Shown one piece after another: positions 12,200 to 23,863 of a stretch of DNA of 64,000 nucleotides. The notes below the pieces were generated by a model. That model saw only the letters and a program-made list of their open reading frames with translations, had not been told where the DNA came from and did not search any database. A program made the position numbers and the translations under genes. The stretch is taken from the NCBI GenBank assembly GCA_963930645.1, contig OZ005662.1, forward strand, positions 103,276,436 to 103,340,435, read 5' to 3'. This stretch comes from Salticus scenicus (lineage: Eukaryota > Arthropoda > Arachnida > Araneae > Salticidae). Within the stretch, counting starts at the first letter, position 1. Every line of letters begins with the position of its first letter.

Positions 12200-13585
12200 A
12201 CTTTACAGAACAATAATGATTATATTAAAATGATGGTTTACACAAATCACACTGTCGTTTAACCAGTGTAATTTATTAGTGATAATAATTTACAAAGTCT
12301 CTCTTTTGAAAGGTTTTAAAAGATATTCACACTATAGTTGCGAATATTTCGAAACATTTGAGGGCTTGTTAAAAATACAGAGCAGAGTCATTTGAGAGCT
12401 TTTAATACATAATAATTAGCGAAAACGCTTCTTCAACTTAATGCGATACTTACCCTTTTAACGTATTATAGAACGTATTATATGAAACGCAGATTAACAT
12501 ATTTAGTATACATTCTTATGAAAATGCAAGTTTTTGGAGATATATCAATGTAACATACCAAATGCACTTATACAAATTAGTGCAATTAAAAAACTGCATG
12601 ATAAATAAATACTAAAATTGCAGTGGAATACTGATGGGAAAAATGTGCTTTGTTTAAATACCAGAATAGCCTTCTCTGTAAATAAATAATAATACTTTAC
12701 ATAATATTCAGAAGTAAAATGAATAATAATTGAAAAAAAAAATGTATTTCACAGACAAATTTTGTTAAAAATATACAACAATAGAGATTTTTTTTTATTT
12801 TTTATTAAGACTTTATATTATGTAGCATTGTTTGCTAATAATATATGGATTTTAATTTTCCAATGTTGTTTTTTAATTGTTAATACAAATAGATAAAAAT
12901 ATCATTTATATAAAAATATATATTGTTAAGCCACTTATATAACAATACGTTATAAAATATCTGAATATGTCCCAGTAAAAGCAACAAATGCAATAAAAAT
13001 GTACAAATTGAGAAGATTCGTTTAGTTATATGCTCCATATTATTATTTTTTCCCCTATTAAGGGATATTTATTTTTTTCTATTAATTTTCTGTTACATTA
13101 TTTTTTTTTCTATTCAATATAAATAAAAAGATGCTACTTGTTAAAAATAAATTTATAAATTTAAATATAACACTTAAAGTTGATATAATTTTTACGTCCA
13201 GAAGGCATTCTTAAACATGATGTATGCTTTTAGAAATATTTTATTTTTATTGTTATATAGTGATAAGTTTTGTACATTGAATAAAATAAGATTATCATTT
13301 CCAATTGAACTTAACTATTTATAATTGTCAGGAAATGTTAAATAATATTATTCTAAAATATGTGTATTCTTTTTAAACATGAAATAAAGCTTTGTAAAAT
13401 TCTATATCTCCAGTGTTATGTATTTTGATCTTAATAACAATAATAATAATAATAATATAATAATAATATAACTGGCAATTTTCCCAAAACTTTTCCTATA
13501 ATAAACAAATAATTTTCTCACACTTCATTTTTTAAGTATCATGAATTGATAACAGCATATGTAAATTCTTGTTATTGTTTATATA
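12200..13585. other. AT-rich stretch without recognisable gene
   Basis: An AAT microsatellite is at about 13437-13468. Otherwise no coding signal and no repeat partner. Confidence 0.55.
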
Positions 13586-14341
13586 CCGGGTGATCCAAAA
13601 GTCAGGACAAACTTTAAAAATGAATAATTCGAAAACGAATCAAGATACAAAGATACGGTTTGCACCAAACGGATGAAAAAGAAGCCGGGTTTTGTGTGGC
13701 TACGAAAAAAATATTCTGTTGACGACCAACAAATGGCGCTGTCGGATTTCTGATGTAGGATTATGCAAAGCAACAAACGATATAAAAAGGAACGACTACA
13801 GCAAGTAATGGTAGTCGAAGCTTATATGCATCGAAATATCGCATTCTCAGTCGCTACTTTAATCACGCATGGCCTCCAAGATCTCCCGATCTGACACCCT
13901 GTGACTTTTACCTGTGGGGATTCTTAAAGTCAAGTGTACCGCGACCAACCGGCATCACTAGCAGCACTGAAAGATGCCATCCGCCAAAATGTGTCTGCCA
14001 TAATGCAAGAAATGCTACTAAATGGTGTGAACGATGTGGTGAATCGTTTCACATGTGTACTTCTGAATGATGGACATTGAACAGTTACTGTAGTATTACT
14101 AATTAACTTTAATTAAGCTGACTTGTAAGTTGGCAAAATTTTTTTTCATTTTTAAATCATCTTTTGGTGAAATAAAACACTGTAGCGCTGGTCTGTTGGT
14201 CGCCAACAGAACTATTTTTTTTCGTTGCCACACAAAACCCGGGTTCTTTTTCATCCGTTTGGTGCAAACCGTACCTTTGTATCTTGATTCGTTTTCGAAT
14301 TATTCATTTTTAAAGTTTGTCCTGACTTTTGGATCACCCGG
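13586..14341 (+). mobile_element. Tc1/mariner-type element with ~155-bp TIRs, internally deleted
   Basis: The left terminus CCGGGTGATCCAAAAGTCAG and its inverted complement at the right end are flanked by TA on both sides (13584-13585 and 14342-14343), the target choice of Tc1/mariner. The inverted repeats extend about 155 bp, from 13586 to about 13740 and from about 14186 to 14341, with few mismatches. The two short frames at 13579-13776 (minus) and 14130-14354 (plus) encode nearly the same peptide because they lie in the inverted repeats; they are not genes. Only the 3' end of the transposase survives inside. Confidence 0.88.
13870..14080 (+). pseudogene. DDE transposase C-terminal remnant (Tc1/mariner superfamily)
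   Basis: From 13870 the frame reads WPPRSPDLTPCDFYLWGFLK, matching the conserved block around the second catalytic aspartate of arthropod mariner-like transposases (W-P-P-R-S-P-D-L-T-P-C-D-F). The frame breaks near 13930. From 13934 a shifted frame continues as VYRDQPASLAALKDAIRQ and VNDVVNRFTCVLLNDGH, ending at TGA 14078-14080. The tail pattern, with predicted helices after the D block, is the usual C-terminus of this family. The N-terminal DNA-binding part and the first catalytic aspartate are missing, so the protein is non-functional. It lies between the long TIRs and has the orientation expected for the parent element. Confidence 0.85.
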
Positions 14342-16539
14342 TATATATATATGAAGAAATATGTATAAAGTTATATATATGTATGTATAAAGTTTTGTTT
14401 ACAAATTTCTCTTCATTATACCAAAAGGCTTCATGCAGATATGACAATTTCTTGCTTGTCATACATTATTTTCGATTATTAAGTACTATAACACTCTAAA
14501 AAGTTGCTTTAAATCTGTGTGTAACATTTTATCCTTTTTTTTTTCTCAACGTACAGACTTTCGAATACGCTTATCAGAATTCTCTTCAAACTTCGTTTAA
14601 ATTTTTATATTTAAATTTAGAAAATTTTAATTTTTTTTATTTAAATAGTTTAAATTTAAAAGTTTATTATTATTTTTCGTTACTTGAAAACAATATATAT
14701 TTTCTATACTCAATTTAGGTATATCTCCTTGGTTAGAAAAAAGAAGAGAGTTTATTAAAAACATAAACAAAAATAAGTTAAAATTTGGAGTTTTTCAATT
14801 TATTTTTCTTATTTTTTAATAATATTTTTTTTTTTTTAATTTGAATAATTTCCATATTAATTTCCGTATTAATAAATGTGTGCATTCCCCGTAAAATAAT
14901 AGTGAAAACTACGCGAGTACTATTTTTTGACAGACCCCTGTAATGTAAATTATTCTCTATTTGAAGTAGATTAAAACAAAATGAATCGACCGTGATGTAT
15001 CTGATAATTTTTATGTAACTCCAGTGATAATTATGAATTATTTCTTTATGATTTTGTATTAAAAAATATTCATATTGTATAGCAAAACAAATGCATTCAT
15101 ACAAATTAAAATTAAAGAAATGTATCGACAAAAAAGTTAAAACCAAAGTAAAATAATAAATACTTTTGATTATATAGTTATAGATAGATAGACATATTCT
15201 TTTTAAAACAATTATAAATAAGAAGGAGACAAAATATTTTGTTTTAGTTATTTTGTCATATAAGCTCTGTATTTCGTCAAATTAAAAAAAATAATAATAA
15301 TCCTATATATTGTTAAGTTACTATTTTTCTTATTTTTGAATAAAATTGTACAATTGTACAATTGTGCACAATAACAATAATTATGCAATTATATACAATA
15401 ACAAACTGCAACCATACTCTTCTTCAATGCTAAATGTAATTTGAATAGCTTAATCAAAATAATATGAATGTTCCAGATTTTGATAATTACGCTTTTGAAA
15501 ATATTTGTAAGGCTATTTATTATTACTATCAGTCATTAATCATATTTCATAATAACTTCGACACTGAAAAGGCTTATCACCATTTATCATTATAAATCAA
15601 TATTACAATCCCTACATAAGAGTTAACAAAGTATCATCTGAAAATTGACTCTACTTGATGATTTCAAAGCCCAACTGAGCAATTGACATTCTAAATAATA
15701 GCCATCAGAGCTGTTCTCTTTGAAAATCATTTGCATATGAATTCCTCATTAACGATAACTTGCATCATTTTCATTTATAGGGTCTTCTGTAAACAGTATT
15801 CATATTTCAAAATTATTATAATGCAGATAGGAGATATTGATAATTCATATGCTTTATCCGAATACCATGGAATAATTAATTGTAGTTCATGAATTAAGAA
15901 AATCACTTCTGAATGAAATTTAATATTGGAATTTTGATATAATGATGAAATTGTTTACTATTAGAATACTCATAATCTAACTTAAAATCCCTGATTTATA
16001 AGTCGATTTATTGTAATAGCATAAGTTTATATACATATTCAATTACACAATAATTAATAAGCATCATTTTTAAGAACAATTTCGAACAAATAGTTCAGTT
16101 TTATTTTCTAGAAAAATTGGCGTATGATATTATTTAAGAATTCCGCCGGTTCCTGAAGTTCAATTCAACATCAATTTAAAAATCTAACTTTAATTGCCTT
16201 AATAATCTGTGTTTTAAGTATTCACTGAAATCAGAGTTCTGTAGCGTTCTTATTTCTAATGTATTGAGAAGGAGGGATAGCGTGCAGGATGGCGAAATTA
16301 AAAGGTCGAAATTGAAAAATAAAGAACCCTTTCACAGAAAGACCTAAAATTGAATTTGAATATAAAAGAAAATCGAAAAAATGATATGACTTAATAGAAA
16401 ATAAATGAGCTTAAATTATTAGTATTTGAAATCGCTTTTCACGTTATAAAGCGCACCTAATTTCAGTAGGAGAAGCACTGGCAAATTAATTTGACGCACT
16501 CTTTCATATTATTATTAAAAATTTCTTTAAACTGCTTTT
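14342..16539. other. AT-rich stretch without recognisable gene
   Basis: A minus-strand frame at 14778-15146 (122 codons) is rich in Ile, Asn, Lys and Phe and shows no motif. I regard it as chance. There is a nested GTACAATTGTACAATTGTGC motif near 15347-15366. No repeats were matched elsewhere. Confidence 0.5.
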
Positions 16540-17345
16540 GTTAATAATATAGGGAGGAGGGAGAATAAACTAATCTCACAATATCAATTTATATATTGAT
16601 AAATTAATCTCTCCCAAAAAATAATTTACGAGAAATAAAGGAAATAGGGATGAATCGCAAAATAACAGCTGCGCCGAGGCAGTCGGAATGATAAGGACTA
16701 TGAACAAACCGGACCTTTACCAGAAATTCGGACGATGGGGTGGGATAATTAGAAAAAGACGGTATGTGACGTCACGTAATCAAGATAGTATTATTAGGTT
16801 TTAAGGCCGGATAAATCGATTGCGGACATTTTTAAAAGTGTAGCATTATTATGAGGGGCGTAAAAAGGGGGCGGGCTCGAGACAAAAATAAATTAATTTC
16901 GATAGAACATTGGGAATTAATATTATTAAGTTTAAAAGCCCGACAAAATGATTGTGGATATTTTTGAAAGTGTAAAATAATTAGGAAGTGCGGGAACGAT
17001 AGGCGAAGGAAAACGCGAGCCGTGCGCACATGTATATGCTGCCGCAGGCAGTGGGGGCCCAGGCCGATTATTACACCGATGAGAGAAGATTTTTTTTAAT
17101 ATTTAATATTCATGTTTTTCTCTTACTATACAATAGTGATTCCGTAAGAGTATCGAGCATAAATGCGTGCTGCTCATAATGTCCTGCACTGTCGAAGGCA
17201 GTTGGGACCCGGTGCGACATTTGTCCCGCTCAGAATTTTTGTTCTTTTTTTTCCACATGATAAAAATTAATGCTGCTTTGAGAATTCATTAATTATAGTG
17301 ATTCATTTGAAAATAGTGACCAGCGAAGCGAGCGTAGCCTGCTAG
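16540..17345 (+). mobile_element. Probable non-autonomous Helitron (3' end at 17345; 5' end not located)
   Basis: The segment ends in CTAG (17342-17345) followed by T. Just upstream is GTGACCAGCGAAGCGAGCG, closely similar to GTGACCAGCTAAGCGAGG near 25428 in the clear Helitron at 24626-25606. The body is unusually G-rich on this strand and contains an internal imperfect duplication: about 16789-16855 resembles 16920-16987, and two GGCAGT-centred blocks near 17046 and 17199 resemble each other. There is no helicase frame. The 5' TC end is not assigned, so the start is a guess. Confidence 0.5.
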
Positions 17346-18247
17346 TATAGAATAAATAGAGTTTGTTTTTATTTGTCCTAAAGCGAAACACTGCAGTATA
17401 ATGGGTATTTTTAAATCGGTGAAATGCTTAGTTTCCATAAGACTTGCTGAAAAACTATTTTTTGTAACGACTAGCATCTTTTACTACAAAATCAGACTGA
17501 AAAAACACATGTTTTCTACTAAATTTTCGCGTCTTTGTTCCGATTTAGTTAATGTTTCTTGGAATGCTTCCTTTCAATTCAGCTAATTTTGCAATTGGGA
17601 TACTTTCAGCTAAATTTCATTTAAATACTCACTGCACGCAACTTGAATTCCGAAATATAAAAATGAGCGACCAGTTTGTTGAAAAGTTACTGCTGATAAT
17701 TCTATAATTTCTCAAATGCCGCTGATCAGGAGCTAAAAATGATTTAGAATGGGCGGAAGACACTGTTATGCATGAAAAATATGCTCCTTGCACAAGCAAT
17801 CTGTTGAAATGCTGGAATGATGGGTTTTCGCAAGAGTTTTATATAGCGTTCATTTGATGGTACAGATAACTGGACTCGCAGAACTTATCTTGTTGAAAGA
17901 AACAAATGATGTCTCATAATCCTATAATAAAGGATTTACGACGAACATGCATTCTTCAAGTGCTATTCAAATAAATACAGTATTATTTTTTCCAGCAGCT
18001 ATGCAGACATATTTGAAATCAAAGTTATTATATGACGCTTTAGCATGTGCAGTTTAAAACTTATTGATTATTGAGATTTCTGGATTTTTTGTGATCTGCA
18101 TATCGCCAAATGTATAAGGGTATTATCACAATTTATCCATTATTATTATTTATAGTTATTTATTTATTTATTTATTACTCTTTTTTGGCCCTACAGAACT
18201 CGATTATGGCTAATAATGGTCTACAGAAATTGATATTTTACAATATA
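17346..18247. other. Stretch without recognisable gene
   Basis: Base composition is slightly more balanced than the surroundings. A TTTA microsatellite is at about 18158-18175. No motif was recognised in the two short frames at 17289-17586. Confidence 0.5.
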
Positions 18248-18975
18248 CAGGGTGATGAATTTAAAAGTGTACTCGTAGGTTTTTCTTATTACCCTTAAAT
18301 ATTACGGATGTGGCAACTATTCTAACACTGAAGTATAATTGTTTGAACCTTGTTTAAGTATGGGGGACAATTTGCAACGTTGATGGACTATTACAACTTT
18401 ATTTATGAGGTAAAGCAGAAATGGAGACGCACAATGTTATTTAATCCTGTGATAATTTTATTAATGAAAAACAAAATTTAATTTAAATTTCTTACATTGT
18501 AATTCATACATTACATTTACATTATCTTTATCCTTTTTACAGTATAATTTCATACGGTTTTCCAGAGAAAGCCTAGAAACATCGATATATTAAAACATAT
18601 CATAACTGAAGAATTCTCGTCAATAGCACCAACAATGCTGCGAAGTGTGTCAAAAAACTTGGTTCAACGTGCTCAAGTATGCCTTCAAAATTGTGGTGAC
18701 ATCTTTAACATTTTCTGTAAGGAATGATAATGTAAAACATTTGAATTAAATTATGTTTTTCAAAAGTAAAAGTAACACAGGGTAAGTAACACTGTGCGTC
18801 TCCGTTTTCTGTTTTATCTCACAATAAAGCTGTAACAGCCAAATAGTGTTAGAAAATGTCTCCCAAGCTTAAACAAGGTTAAAACTATTATACATCAGTG
18901 TTAGAATAGTTGCCCCATTCGTCAGATTTAAGGGTAATAAGAAAAACCAACGGGTACTCTTTTAAGCGGATCACC

Positions 18976-18978
<3 letters not shown>
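18248..18978. mobile_element. TA-flanked MITE with ~190-bp TIRs
   Basis: The left end starts CAGGGTGATGAATTTAAAAG; the right end reads, inverted, CAGGGTGATCCGCTTAAAAG. Both ends are flanked by TA (18246-18247 and 18979-18980). Inverted homology continues through TTTTTCTTATTACCCTTAAA, TATTCTAACACTGA, CTTGTTTAAG and GGAGACGCACA, reaching to about 18440 on the left and 18785 on the right. The 731-bp element has no coding frame. The terminus CAGGGTGAT and TA target match the elements at 13586 and 29035. Confidence 0.88.

Positions 18979-19010
<32 letters not shown>
18979..19010. repeat. (TA)n microsatellite
   Basis: About 16 TA units directly abut the MITE end. It probably expanded from the TA target site. 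Confidence 0.9.
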
Positions 19011-19013
<3 letters not shown>

Positions 19014-19439
19014 CCTTAATCTAAAATGTTATTATTAAAAAATTGTAGATCTTCATATGAGTTGAAAGCACAGATAAATCAGTATTCAGATCAAATTGGA
19101 TAAAATAAAGACAGTGAGAGAAAGAAAGAGGAATAACTAATTTTCGGATACGCTTTAAAACAAAAATATTTTTTAACACTGAGTTTGTGGATTCTACAGT
19201 AAAACATCTGGAAATTCAATTGCAAGCAAGAAAAGCTTAGAAAAAGTGTAAAAAATAATAATGTAAAATATTAAGCAAATTAACAATATATTTTAAAGCT
19301 AAATCAATTCAACAATAATTACATTTAGATATTTTAAATATATATATATATTTTAATAATGTTACATTAAATAATATTATAGATTTAAAAAATTAAAGAA
19401 CACGCTTTTATAGAAATGTGAAATAAAAAGCACAAAATA

Positions 19440-19495
19440 TCTATCTTAGTATTAAAAAGCAGGGTAAGAGAAAATCGTGTGAGTGACACACCATA
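19440..19495 (-). mobile_element. DINE/HINE-like element subfamily A, 5' fragment
   Basis: On the minus strand this reads GGTGTGTCACTCACACGA followed by TTTTCTCTTACCCTG and TTTTTAATACTA. It matches the 5' ends of the copies at 20943 and 39776 for about 50 bp and then diverges. It is a truncated copy that carries both the 5' mini-hairpin and the subterminal repeat. Confidence 0.7.
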
Positions 19496-19564
19496 ATATT
19501 TACATACATTTAAATCTTTAATTAAAATAATTTAGAATTAAATAAAAACCATTTTTAAAAAAAT

Positions 19565-19636
19565 CTCCCCTGACTGGGCTCGACGCTAGACTTTTAGGTT
19601 AATAGCGCGGCTCTTTACCTCGCAGCCACGGCGTTC
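19565..19636 (-). other. tRNA-like pol III box A/B sequence (SINE head or tRNA relic)
   Basis: The minus strand reads CGTGGCTGCGAGGTAAAG (box A-like), then AGCGTCGAGCCCAGTC (box B-like) about 30 nt later, the spacing of a tRNA gene. It does not fold into a convincing full cloverleaf, so a tRNA-derived repeat is more likely than a functional tRNA. Confidence 0.4.
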
Positions 19637-19640
19637 AAGT

Positions 19641-20679
19641 AAAAAATCTTTTTTTTACAATATAGATTTTTTGTTTGCTCCCAGAGTGGTTACAAACATA
19701 CAAGCATACATACAAACAAACAAACATACATACAGGTGAAGCTAATAAAAGCGTGTTAAAAATATAATTAATAAATTTGCTAATATTAATTGGTTTAAAA
19801 TTACAACTCATTGAATAATCTAAAACAGAAAAGAAAGATATATTATTAAGTTAGAAATATTCTACCAAGAAAAAATAGAAAGAAAAATATATCCGGGATC
19901 GAAAAAATGTGTTTTTGAAATTAGTATAAAAGTTTTTAAGGTTCACCGATTTTGTTAGATGATAGAAATAATTTGTTCGTTCACAAATATACTGAAATTA
20001 AGAAGCTATTGTTTCTAGATAATCCAATTAACAAGGGTATATATTTAATTACATTTAATTTTAATCTAAAGTGTAATGTAATTTTCTTCAAAGGTTTCAA
20101 ATAATTAATATTGATATTTAAAAATGTACTTAAACAAAAATATTTATAAAGTGACTAATTTCGTATAAATGAATTGTTTGAAGTAATTAAAAGTATTTTC
20201 TGTGTATTGAACTGAATTCATATCAACTTGTGATGTAATTTTATAGTTTTCTAATTAGTTTTATGATAACAATTTATTAATAATTTGAAAGAAGAGTTTT
20301 TAATAATTTGACTACATTCATTCTTAATATATTTTATCGATTGTATGTTAAAAGTAATTATCCCCAACTATTTTTAACAGTCAAGCGTTCATTAATGTTA
20401 GCTCATTAATTTAGAGTGAAACAATTTTAATAAAGGTAAGAAATTTTACTCGTATTACTTATCCTTACTTTTATTTTTCACTTTAATTTTACAACATGTT
20501 GCTTCTTATAATCCAAAGTCGCACTCGATCGTTTTGTTGCAACGCTTTGTTGTATTTCAGAATTATATTTCATGACCTTATATATTTCATAAACATTTTT
20601 ATTCTCAAATAATGCATTTAACAAGAAATTTCATTTATATGTTATATATTAGATAAACTTTGAAAAAATCCAAATACAT
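19641..20679. other. AT-rich stretch without recognisable gene
   Basis: A CATACATACAAACAAACAAAC low-complexity patch lies at about 19695-19733. No frame or repeat partner was recognised. Confidence 0.5.
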
Positions 20680-20884
20680 CAGTAAAGCACCGCTTATACG
20701 TCTTTTAAGGGACTTACGTAAAAGGACTTATAAATGAAAAGAAGTATAATTGAAATTTTAATAATAACACTTTAATTACCACAAATTTAATTACACTTAA
20801 GTAAAATGTATATAAAAATACTAATTAACAAAGTTCCTTAAGTTAGTAAATGTATATTACACTTTTTTTAAAGAAATAATTCCG

Positions 20885-20885
<1 letters not shown>

Positions 20886-20924
<39 letters not shown>
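20886..20924. repeat. (TA)n microsatellite
   Basis: Uninterrupted TA dinucleotides lie just upstream of the DINE/HINE-like element. Confidence 0.92.
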
Positions 20925-20931
<7 letters not shown>

Positions 20932-20942
20932 AATCATAATAA

Positions 20943-21996
20943 TCTGGTGTGTCACTCACACGACTTTCTCTTACCCAGAAATTTAACACTATAAATACAG
21001 GTTGCAGATTAAAAGGTAAGATAACGAATACTGTTAAGTAAACCTGTGTTAAACAATTCATATTAGGCTTCTGAAGAGTTTTATATGATAATTAGTTCTG
21101 TGTGAGGGGGACTACCGCCACCCTCAACCCCCCGTTTCATTAATGCACCTACATTTAGATAGAATTTAATTCGGTTATTAAAAAATATTTATGTTTTTAA
21201 AAAATAATTTATTAAAATTATTATTTTAAAAAAATATCTCTTATGATAATGCAGACGATTTCCATATTAGAGAAGTAGTATAACAACAAATATCCAAACA
21301 AAGTCCATTTTATTCTCATCATTAAAAAGAAGGGGAAAAAAATCGATAACTTTGTTTTAAATTATCGCAGATCGATGGTTCAACCATTCGTTTTAAAGGT
21401 ATTGGCGAGCTCTTTTGAAAGATACCCATCATGAAAATTTACTCCCCTCGAGGGGGACTTCCCCTCCAGGGGGGAGGCGAGGCTCGTACATACACAAAAT
21501 TTTTTTCCCAGTTAACTATCTCTATTACAAAAAATATATATTCGTTTCATTTGGTTTAGTTCAGTCTATAGTCGTTAGACTCTACTTTCCTGCAATTTCC
21601 CCCATAGACGTAATGTATTAGAATTCTCTTGATTGTCCCTGTACACGAACAATTTGCTTGATCTTAACGAAAAGCTTACTGTAGCAACCCTATATGATAC
21701 ACATTTAGAATACCAAGTCTGAACTTTCTGCCATAATTTGTTTTTGAGATATGCGGATAACAGACAGACACACAGACACACAGGCAGACATACAGACAGG
21801 CACACAGACAGACACACAGACATACACACAGACAGATACACAGACATACACACAGACATACACACAGACCATTTGCTAAAAACATGATTTTCGTATTCAG
21901 GGGACCTCAAAACGTGTAAATATAACAAAATCTCGCGTTCGAAAATTTGACCCAAAAACAATACTTTCTCTACCTTATGGGTAAGAGAAAGTAAAA
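20943..21996 (+). mobile_element. DINE/HINE-like (Helentron-type) element, subfamily A, copy 1
   Basis: The order from the 5' end is as follows: a mini-hairpin GTGTGTCACTCACAC (20947-20961); the subterminal repeat ACTTTCTCTTACCC (20963-20976); an AT-rich core; a GC-rich block around CCCTCGAGGGGGACTTCCCC (about 21444); a CAGACA/CACA microsatellite (about 21770-21868); and a 3' hairpin ACTTTCTCTACC-TTAT-GGGTAAGAGAAAGT (21963-21992) followed by TAAAAA. The distal arm of the 3' hairpin is the exact inverted complement of the 5' subterminal repeat. It matches 39776-40819 over its full length. The long CVCLCV minus-strand frame at 21575-21961 is only the microsatellite read backwards. Assignment to the DINE-1/HINE class is inference from architecture. 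Confidence 0.75.
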
Positions 21997-22884
21997 AGTG
22001 AAAAAAAAAATCATACTATTAATGCATGACAGGGTACTAATTACATATATCATATATTGAGTATTATGTTACATTTCTTAAGAGCATATATGAACACATT
22101 TCGAATATTAATTACAAATGTTTCGTATTTTTAATAATAAGCATATGAGTGAGTTATGTCCAAACAAATAAATAACATTAAGACATTATTAAACATTAAA
22201 TTTAATAACATTAAAAATCTTTAATATTCGTCTGATTTGCTACTCGTGTATGAGTAATAAAAATTCTACTGTTATATCAATTGATTCTTTGACCAGTATT
22301 CTTAGATCTTTCGTGTGTTCCTCCATTTAAGATCCTTTCTAGGAAACATCCGTCTTATTTAGAATGGAAAATAATGGCAGCTCGAGAAATTTTGCGAAAT
22401 TTTAGTAAAATTGAAAAGACGTATAACCGATATTAGCGACGTATAAACGAAGACTTTTTGCACTAAAATAAATATAAATGAATAGGGACTTCACTTAAAG
22501 GGCGTATAAATGTTAAAGGCGTATAAACGAGAGATGTATAAACGGTATTTTACTGTATTATATATCATTAATATATGGATATTACGTAAGTCATTGAAGT
22601 CAGAAAAAGTTACTGATTTTTAGGAAATTAATTAATATAATATACAAATATATGTATATATATATAATCAACATCAGCATTTATTTTAACAATTGTGACT
22701 TTATATAAAATACCTTAGATTGCACCATTTAAAAATAACTATCATATAAGGCTGTAGTATAAGAAACTGGCAATTAGGTTAGTAGAATTTTTGCTGTGAA
22801 CTCATCGAACTTCTTAAAATTGTTTGAGCCGTAAATTTTTTTCCCTACTGTATTTTTTTACAATTTAAAAACTAAATAACAAAG

Positions 22885-22945
22885 TGCTCATAGGTAGATT
22901 CGAGCTCAAGTCGACTTAACACAGATACGCACTATGCCATCGATA
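22885..22945 (-). other. tRNA-like pol III box A/B sequence
   Basis: The minus strand contains ATGGCATAGTGCGTA (box A-like) and TTGAGCTCGAATCTACC (box B-like) at tRNA spacing. No full cloverleaf was confirmed. It is likely a SINE head or tRNA relic. Confidence 0.45.
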
Positions 22946-23174
22946 AAAGATTCCATTCTAGTTGTATTGTTACAGGATTATAAATGGATAGTTACATGAT
23001 CCTAACCCAAAATATTAAAACTCTACATATGAAATTTCATAAAATATATATATATATCAACCTTTAGATATATTATTGATAGTTTTATCTCAAAATATAA
23101 GATTAATACATAAAACTGTGATTTGCTTCACGAATACTGGAGCATATATTGCTATACAAACGAGTTTTGCCGTG

Positions 23175-23247
23175 TGCCGTGGTGGATTGTGCCGTAGTGG
23201 ATGATATCGGATTCCAGGTGAAGTAGCCGGTTCGATTCCAGGACCGG
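23175..23247 (+). other. tRNA-like pol III box A/B sequence
   Basis: GTGCCGTAGTGGATGATAT is box A-like and CCGGTTCGATTCC (23227-23239) is a near-consensus box B. The latter sits in a hairpin with CCGGT/ACCGG arms like a T-arm. It is the best of the four tRNA-like sites here. A full acceptor stem is not evident, so a SINE head is the favoured reading. Confidence 0.5.
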
Positions 23248-23753
23248 TAAATGAAAATTTTTCTTTTAAAAATATCGATATTTTATTTATGCTCTAGAAA
23301 AATGTATTCATGCTCCAATAAATCTATTTTTAACAGAAAAGCAAGATCACACGCCACCTTTATGTATTTATTTATCTATTAAAAAGACTTAAAAGCGACG
23401 GTGTTTTTCTGCTTTAAAAATTGCGGTGTTTCAAGACATTTTTATTCTCTTAATTTCAGATGCCTAAAGGAGTTCAAAAAAAGTGAGACTTTTTTCCCCA
23501 TGAAATGCTACCATCCATTTAAGAAATTTTTAAACTGAATTTAAAATGTTTGTGTTTACAGTGATATCTCAACTTGTTACAAAGATGAGTCTTTTTCCTG
23601 TAACATCTAACTAGAATTTCGCATCTTAAATTCTTTAATACTTCAACAAAACTTGAAAAGAAAAAAGCATTAGGATATAAAGTTTCATTAAAGAAATAAA
23701 ATAAAATAAAATAAAATGCAAAGTAATATATATATATATAAATGAGTCTTTTC

Positions 23754-23812
23754 CTCTGGGAACTCCGTGGCTACGAACCCAAAGGTGGTGAGTTCGATCC
23801 CATTCAAGGGCA
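23754..23812 (+). other. tRNA-like pol III box B sequence
   Basis: CTCCGTGGCTACGAACCC is a weak box A and GAGTTCGATCCC (23790-23801) a good box B. It lies 50 bp upstream of a possible LTR. Confidence 0.35.
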
Positions 23813-23863
23813 AGTGGTTAAAAATGGTAATTGTTTATTGCTTACTTATTCATTATATTATTA

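Larger units (their letters stand above)
20680..22555. mobile_element. pogo/Tigger-like non-autonomous element, interrupted by a DINE/HINE-like insertion
   Basis: The left end reads CAGTAAAGCACCGCTTATAC; the right end, inverted, reads CAGTAAAATACCGTTTATAC, followed outside by TA. Just inside, both ends carry repeated CGTATAAACG-type motifs: left in the forms TTATACGTC, TTACGTAA and TTATAAATG; right at about 22424, 22440, 22503, 22520 and 22535. A CAGTAAAACC start with (G)TTTATACG and a TA target is typical of pogo/Tigger-type elements. The middle is occupied by the subfamily A element at 20943-21996, leaving about 820 bp of the host element. No transposase frame was seen. Confidence 0.55.

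Noticed and set aside
13579..14354. Two near-identical short proteins on opposite strands
   Set aside because: They are translations of the two inverted repeats of one transposon, not duplicated genes.
14778..15146. 122-codon minus-strand frame
   Set aside because: Composition-driven (Ile/Asn/Lys/Phe), no motif, no repeat or paralogue in the window.
21575..21961. 128-residue minus-strand open frame with repeated Val/Cys/Leu
   Set aside because: It is the CAGACA/CACA microsatellite and flanks of a DINE/HINE-like element read in reverse; the same artefact appears at 40441-40707.
22885..23247. Functional tRNA genes
   Set aside because: Box A and B are present, but I could not pair a convincing acceptor stem or identify a sensible anticodon loop, so they are listed only as tRNA-like.
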